Of a stretch of DNA of 64,000 nt, positions 60,701 to 64,000 are shown in pieces (position 1 is the first letter of the stretch; each line of letters starts with the position of its first letter). Location of the stretch: assembly GCA_000507305.1 (NCBI GenBank), contig DF239257.1:184428-248427 (forward strand), written 5' to 3'. Position numbers and translations under genes: made by a program. The notes beneath the pieces were generated by a model that saw nothing but the letters and a program-made list of their open reading frames with translations, ran no database searches and was not told the origin of the DNA. This DNA comes from Breviolum minutum Mf 1.05b.01 (lineage: Eukaryota; Sar; Dinophyceae; Suessiales; Symbiodiniaceae).

Positions 60701-61745
60701 GCGCCTCGGCAATTTATAGCGACCTGTTCCCGCCTGTTGGTCACCTTAAATTGTGGTGCTTGAAAGGGAATCCTACCAAAAATTGGCCTTACTTCAGGGG
60801 CAGCAGGGGGTGGGCTCTCAAAAGACACAAAGGCACAAAGGCCTTACTTCAGGTTGAGGATTTGTTATAAATTGCCCAAATAACAGTTCAGCAGCCATGG
60901 AATTGGCTTAGGAATAGGTGAGAGGAAATTTGAATGTGCAGGTTTTTCTCGTGAAATTCTGGCAAAGCTCAACTCTATAGGTGATTGGTTAATACGGCCC
61001 TTTAGAAGGGGCTACCTATATGTCAATCCATTTACAACTCCCATGATGGATCCATGGATGACTGGTATATTTACCTACCAATTGACCATAAAAATCAACG
61101 AAAACTTCATGGAGCGGTAAATATACCACCTACCCTTCCAGTCCCATGGGAATCCTATGGGTGCGACTGCTTGGAGGATCATCCCAGATAGTAAGTGGTT
61201 AGTAACTATATGTTTAGTAAGTTCCCCAGGTAGGGTTCTTCCTCTTCCAAATGGCCTAAATAGCTTACAAATGGGGGTTACTAACCACTTACAAGTCCTG
61301 GGATGATCCTCCAAGTGGTAGGTGCCCTTCACCTTAGGGACGGGGTGATCGATCGAATTGAGGATCTGGAGTTGAGAGAGCAACCAGACTTGATGGCCAC
61401 ACGACTCTGCTTTCGTTTCGCCGCCAAAGGACGCTTGGCATGATTTTCGTCGATGTCGGCATCGCCAGTCGAAAAAAAAGGTCGGAAAACCCTCTCAGAA
61501 AATGGCGATTTTTAGGACCTACTATAGCCTATACACCCCGGCAAAAAACATCCCTCCTATGTATAGGAGGGTGCTTGGGGATTCCCGTTTACAGCCATGG
61601 TTTTTTCAACCACTTATATCCGTCAGTCATGTGATCCTTTTCTCCAAGGATTCCTTTGAATGATCCCTTGCTAAGGACGGTGTAACAAGGGAGCTGCCTG
61701 CACCTTTGCTCATGGAAAAGATGAACTGCGCAGCCTTCAACCTCT
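60606..61745 (+). CDS. Tandem CCCH zinc-finger protein, 3 exons
   Basis: Two CCCH fingers, each C-x8-C-x5-C-x3-H (tristetraprolin spacing), that typically bind AU-rich or other single-stranded RNA. Exons: 60606-60700, 61363-61429, 61676-61745. Finger 1 reads CDRHFRAGKCLMGEKCNFAH. Finger 2 is split by the second intron: CFRFAAKGR, then CNKGAACTFAH. The 16-residue linker is SDLELREQPDLMATRL. FAHxxxELR after each finger is the usual form in dinoflagellate CCCH proteins. The first intron is GC-AG and the second GA-AG, both with AG|G. 5' and 3' ends were not found. It may be its own gene or fused to the kinase upstream. Confidence 0.9.
61168..61317. repeat. E-family foldback between CCCH exons 1 and 2
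   Basis: GCTTGGAGGATCATCCCAG...CTGGGATGATCCTCCAAG. Confidence 0.88.
61363..61429 (+). CDS. CCCH exon 2 (linker and half of finger 2)
   Basis: ATTGAG|GATCTG acceptor; encodes DLELREQPDLMATRL then CFRFAAK plus one base. Donor GA: CCAAAG|GACGCT. Confidence 0.9.
61676..61745 (+). CDS. CCCH exon 3 (second half of finger 2)
   Basis: GCTAAG|GACGGT acceptor. Completes GlyArg, then CNKGAACTFAHGKDELRSL. The 3' end is inferred from a GA donor (CCTCT|GACGAA). Confidence 0.85.
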
Positions 61746-61952
61746 GACGAATGATGTGCTCACACACCCCAGGCGCGGTTGGAGATATATTTTTTTCCTA
61801 AAAAGATGGTCTAGCAGGTGGTGTTTTCTCATTTTTGTTTTTGATTGAATCAACTCTTACCATGGGGAAATTGGACGATTTTTTTTTGACTTGAGCATAT
61901 TTTTCAAATGGGTTATATAGTTCAACCACGTTAACTATACAATAGTGGTCTA

Positions 61953-62058
61953 GGTGGTGGTTTCAAATCTGTTTTATTCTCACCCCGAAAATTGGGGAAG
62001 ATGAACCCATTTTTGACTCTAATATTTTTTCAGATGGGTTGGTTCAGCCACCAACTAG
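61953..62058. repeat. A-family foldback
   Basis: CTAGGTGGTGGTTTCAAATC...GGTTCAGCCACCAACTAG. Confidence 0.87.
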
Positions 62059-62352
62059 CTAATGATTCTGGGCAAATTATTTAAAGCTCATTTTGGGGGT
62101 CGCCTTAAATTGTGGTGAAAAGTTAAAGGAATTCCCCTTCAAAATCCAGATAATGCAGGTTTTGGAATTATTTTTCCAGACTTGTAACTGGTTTTTTGGG
62201 GCCACATTTTGTAGGCGTGGATTGAAGAAAGAAGGCGAGTTTTTGCTTTGTTTTAGTTTGTAAGTTTCTACATCCCAGGCGCAACATTTTGTTCCAGCAA
62301 CAGTATTGAAGCATGAGTTATGGTTGCCGGACCCATGTTAGCTCTACTTGAG

Positions 62353-62430
62353 GGGCCCAAAGCAGCGTTGATTTGCAGTCACATTGATGTGAAGTGGAGA
62401 GTTCAATTCTGTTCATGGAAATTTAAGGAT
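62353..62430 (+). CDS. Weak exon candidate after the CCCH gene
   Basis: CTTGAG|GGGCCC acceptor followed by an open frame beginning GPKAALICSHIDVKWRVQFC. The right end is not defined. No family was recognised. Confidence 0.2.
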
Positions 62431-62591
62431 ACCTGCCCAATGCCAACCCCCGGGGAAATAAATTTGCGACACAAATCACACCTCCACACATTGCAGATGG
62501 GAAAGAATCATGACAACTCTCTGATAATTCGTGCTAGCAATAGCAAAACTAGCTCGTGGTTTTCAAGCATTTTTTATTGTCACCCCTATTT

Positions 62592-62683
62592 CCCATAGGA
62601 TCCATGTATGGTATATTTACCCACATTTACCATAAAAATCAACCAAATGTAGGTAAATATACCAGTCCCATGGATGGTATGGG
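62592..62683. mobile_element. B-family element inserted in an A-family element
   Basis: CCCATAGGATCCATGTATGG...CCCATGGATGGTATGGG interrupts an A element (62550 to about 62750). TTT flanks both sides. Deleting it restores the A consensus CACCCCTATTTGGGGAAGAT. Confidence 0.87.
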
Positions 62684-62897
62684 TTTGGGGAAGATTCACA
62701 TGTTGACTTGTGAATATTTTTTCAATTCTGGGTTGGTGAAAAACCACCAAAAAAAGGTCCAAAAACGGTGAAAGTCGAGGAGATTTGGATGGAACGTGTT
62801 TTTTGATCTTCCAAAAATGTTGTGTTTCTATATCTCCCCCCAAAAAAATTGAACATATCCCCTGAATCCCCTCGAAAAATGCTTGGAAGACTATATA

Positions 62898-62995
62898 CTG
62901 GGTGGTGGTTTCAAATAGTTTTTATTTTCACCCCTACCTGGGGAAATGATCCAATTTGACGAATATTTTTCAGGTGGGTTGAAACCACCAACCAG
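62898..62995. mobile_element. A-family element with 4-bp TSD (TATA)
   Basis: CTGGGTGGTGGTTTC...GAAACCACCAACCAG; TATA at 62894-62897 and 62996-62999. Confidence 0.87.
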
Positions 62996-63251
62996 TATAT
63001 GTTCCTTTTGAAATGGTCTCTTTTCAATTGACATTCGTTCATCTTCTGTGGGATACACTCCCTAAAACTAACACTTCGCCCCTGAAAATGACCGGGACCC
63101 AAGAAGAAACAATCGTCTTCCAACCGTCCATTTTCAGGTGACATTGAATTTTCTGATTCTGGGGAGGCAGATATTAAAAATGGTGGTTTGTAAACAGATA
63201 GCTCCTTTAAAAATCTGGTAACTCCCTAAAACTAGCAGTTCGTCACTGAAA

Positions 63252-63383
63252 TACTGTTGACGGTTCAGAAATCCCATTCCCAACCACCGTTTGGATGGTG
63301 CTAAAAACCTTGTAAATAATGGGATTTCAACATACCGTTCCCTCAACTGGTGAGTTAGCCAGATTTCTGAACCATCAACACTA
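63252..63383. repeat. C-family foldback
   Basis: TACTGTTGACGGTTCAGAAAT...ATTTCTGAACCATCAACA. Confidence 0.87.
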
Positions 63384-63454
63384 GGTCGGCATTGACATCC
63401 CAGACATCTTTTAGTTGTTGGGAGTGGTACATCATGGCTAGTCAACCAACCAAC

Positions 63455-63595
63455 CCCCCCTAAGGTACCCCCTGAGAAATGGAGGTTTCCTAAAAAGGTG
63501 GTACCGTGGTACCCAACAACCATGGGTTTTTCCTACTAAAAATGATCATGATCATTGGGTGTTTTGGGGGTACCACCATTTAAGGAAACATCCAA
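63455..63595. repeat. J-family foldback
   Basis: GAGGTTTCCTAAAAAGGTGGTACC...GGTACCACCATTTAAGGAAAC, interior ACTAAAAATGATCATGATCA. Confidence 0.8.
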
Positions 63596-63661
63596 ATAAC
63601 GGAGTTTCATAGCCAGCTTTTATTGAAACGACCCATGGGGGTTCCTGAGCAAATCCATCAG

Positions 63662-63704
63662 GAATCGCGGTATCAACTTGGAGCCCATCAAGGTCAAGGT
63701 GCAG
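63662..63704 (+). CDS. Weak exon candidate
   Basis: CATCAG|GAATCG acceptor, GTGCAG|GCGAGT (GC) donor: NRGINLEPIKVKVQ. Unassigned. Confidence 0.25.
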
Positions 63705-63749
63705 GCGAGTTTTCGGCGAAGAAAACCTGGTTGGTTGGTTCATATAGGC

Positions 63750-63860
63750 TCTATGGATCCAATCACCTTCTGAGAATGGTAATGGAACCTAAATACCTGT
63801 CTGAGGAGGTGATTATACATCCCAATCATCATCTGAGAAGGTGATTGGATCCTTAGGGAG
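63750..63860. repeat. G-family foldback
   Basis: GGATCCAATCACCTTCTGAG...CTGAGAAGGTGATTGGATCC. Confidence 0.88.
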
Positions 63861-64000
63861 GGGATGAATATGGTGAATTTATCCTGAATCACCAATCAAA
63901 AAATAGGTGATCCTATTCTCAAACCCTGGTTGTTTAGGGTATATAGGAGATTACATACCTCCCCGCAACTAACAGCCGGAGTCACCCAAAATGATGGGCC

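Noticed and set aside
1-64000. Prokaryotic or CRISPR reading of the many spaced repeats.
   Set aside because: The repeats are self-complementary, of many families, irregularly spaced, and sit in introns of split eukaryotic genes.
1-64000. Search by eye for a relict dinoflagellate spliced-leader sequence upstream of starts.
   Set aside because: No convincing TTTTGGCTCAAG-type stretch was seen near 5165 or elsewhere.

Overview
The window reads as nuclear DNA of a dinoflagellate. The evidence is in the gene structure. Three plus-strand genes could be rebuilt by hand from very short exons (26-95 nt). The 25 introns so defined use GT (12), GC (9) or GA (4) as donor, and every acceptor is AG followed by G. 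Mixed GT/GC/GA donors with AG|G acceptors are a known dinoflagellate habit; the genus cannot be told from this.

Layout, all genes on the + strand. 1-5,164: two probable internal exons (1067-1240 and about 2987) of an unidentified gene, plus repeats. 5,165-17,284: N-terminal 168 residues of an M18 aspartyl aminopeptidase in 11 exons, including the metal-binding GAHTDSP motif. 17,285-44,109: mostly repeats with about ten unassigned exon candidates; the C-terminal two thirds of the aminopeptidase should lie here but could not be followed with confidence. 44,110-58,477: 14 exons (615 nt, 205 codons, in phase throughout) of a CDPK/CAMK-type Ser/Thr protein kinase, from a short N-terminal extension through the glycine loop, catalytic lysine, HRDLKLEN and DFG to the start of the activation segment. 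The APE segment and C-lobe were not found. 60,606-61,745: three exons of a tandem CCCH zinc-finger protein. 61,746-64,000: repeats and two weak exon candidates.

About 95% of the window is intron or intergenic DNA, and most of it is built from short (about 75-200 bp) foldback elements: near-perfect inverted repeats of at least 20 unrelated sequence families, interleaved and sometimes nested. One family has 4-bp target-site duplications at seven copies; another was caught inside a second element with an 8-bp duplication. These look like non-autonomous DNA transposons (MITE-like) that have colonised, and may have created, the introns. No transposase, rRNA, tRNA, CRISPR or prokaryotic signal was seen.

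The three genes are not an obvious pathway: cytosolic peptide trimming, Ca2+/CaM-type signalling and RNA binding. Their shared orientation fits the unidirectional gene clusters known in dinoflagellates. Most six-frame ORFs longer than 60 codons here are chance ORFs or read through foldback elements; the real exons are far shorter.
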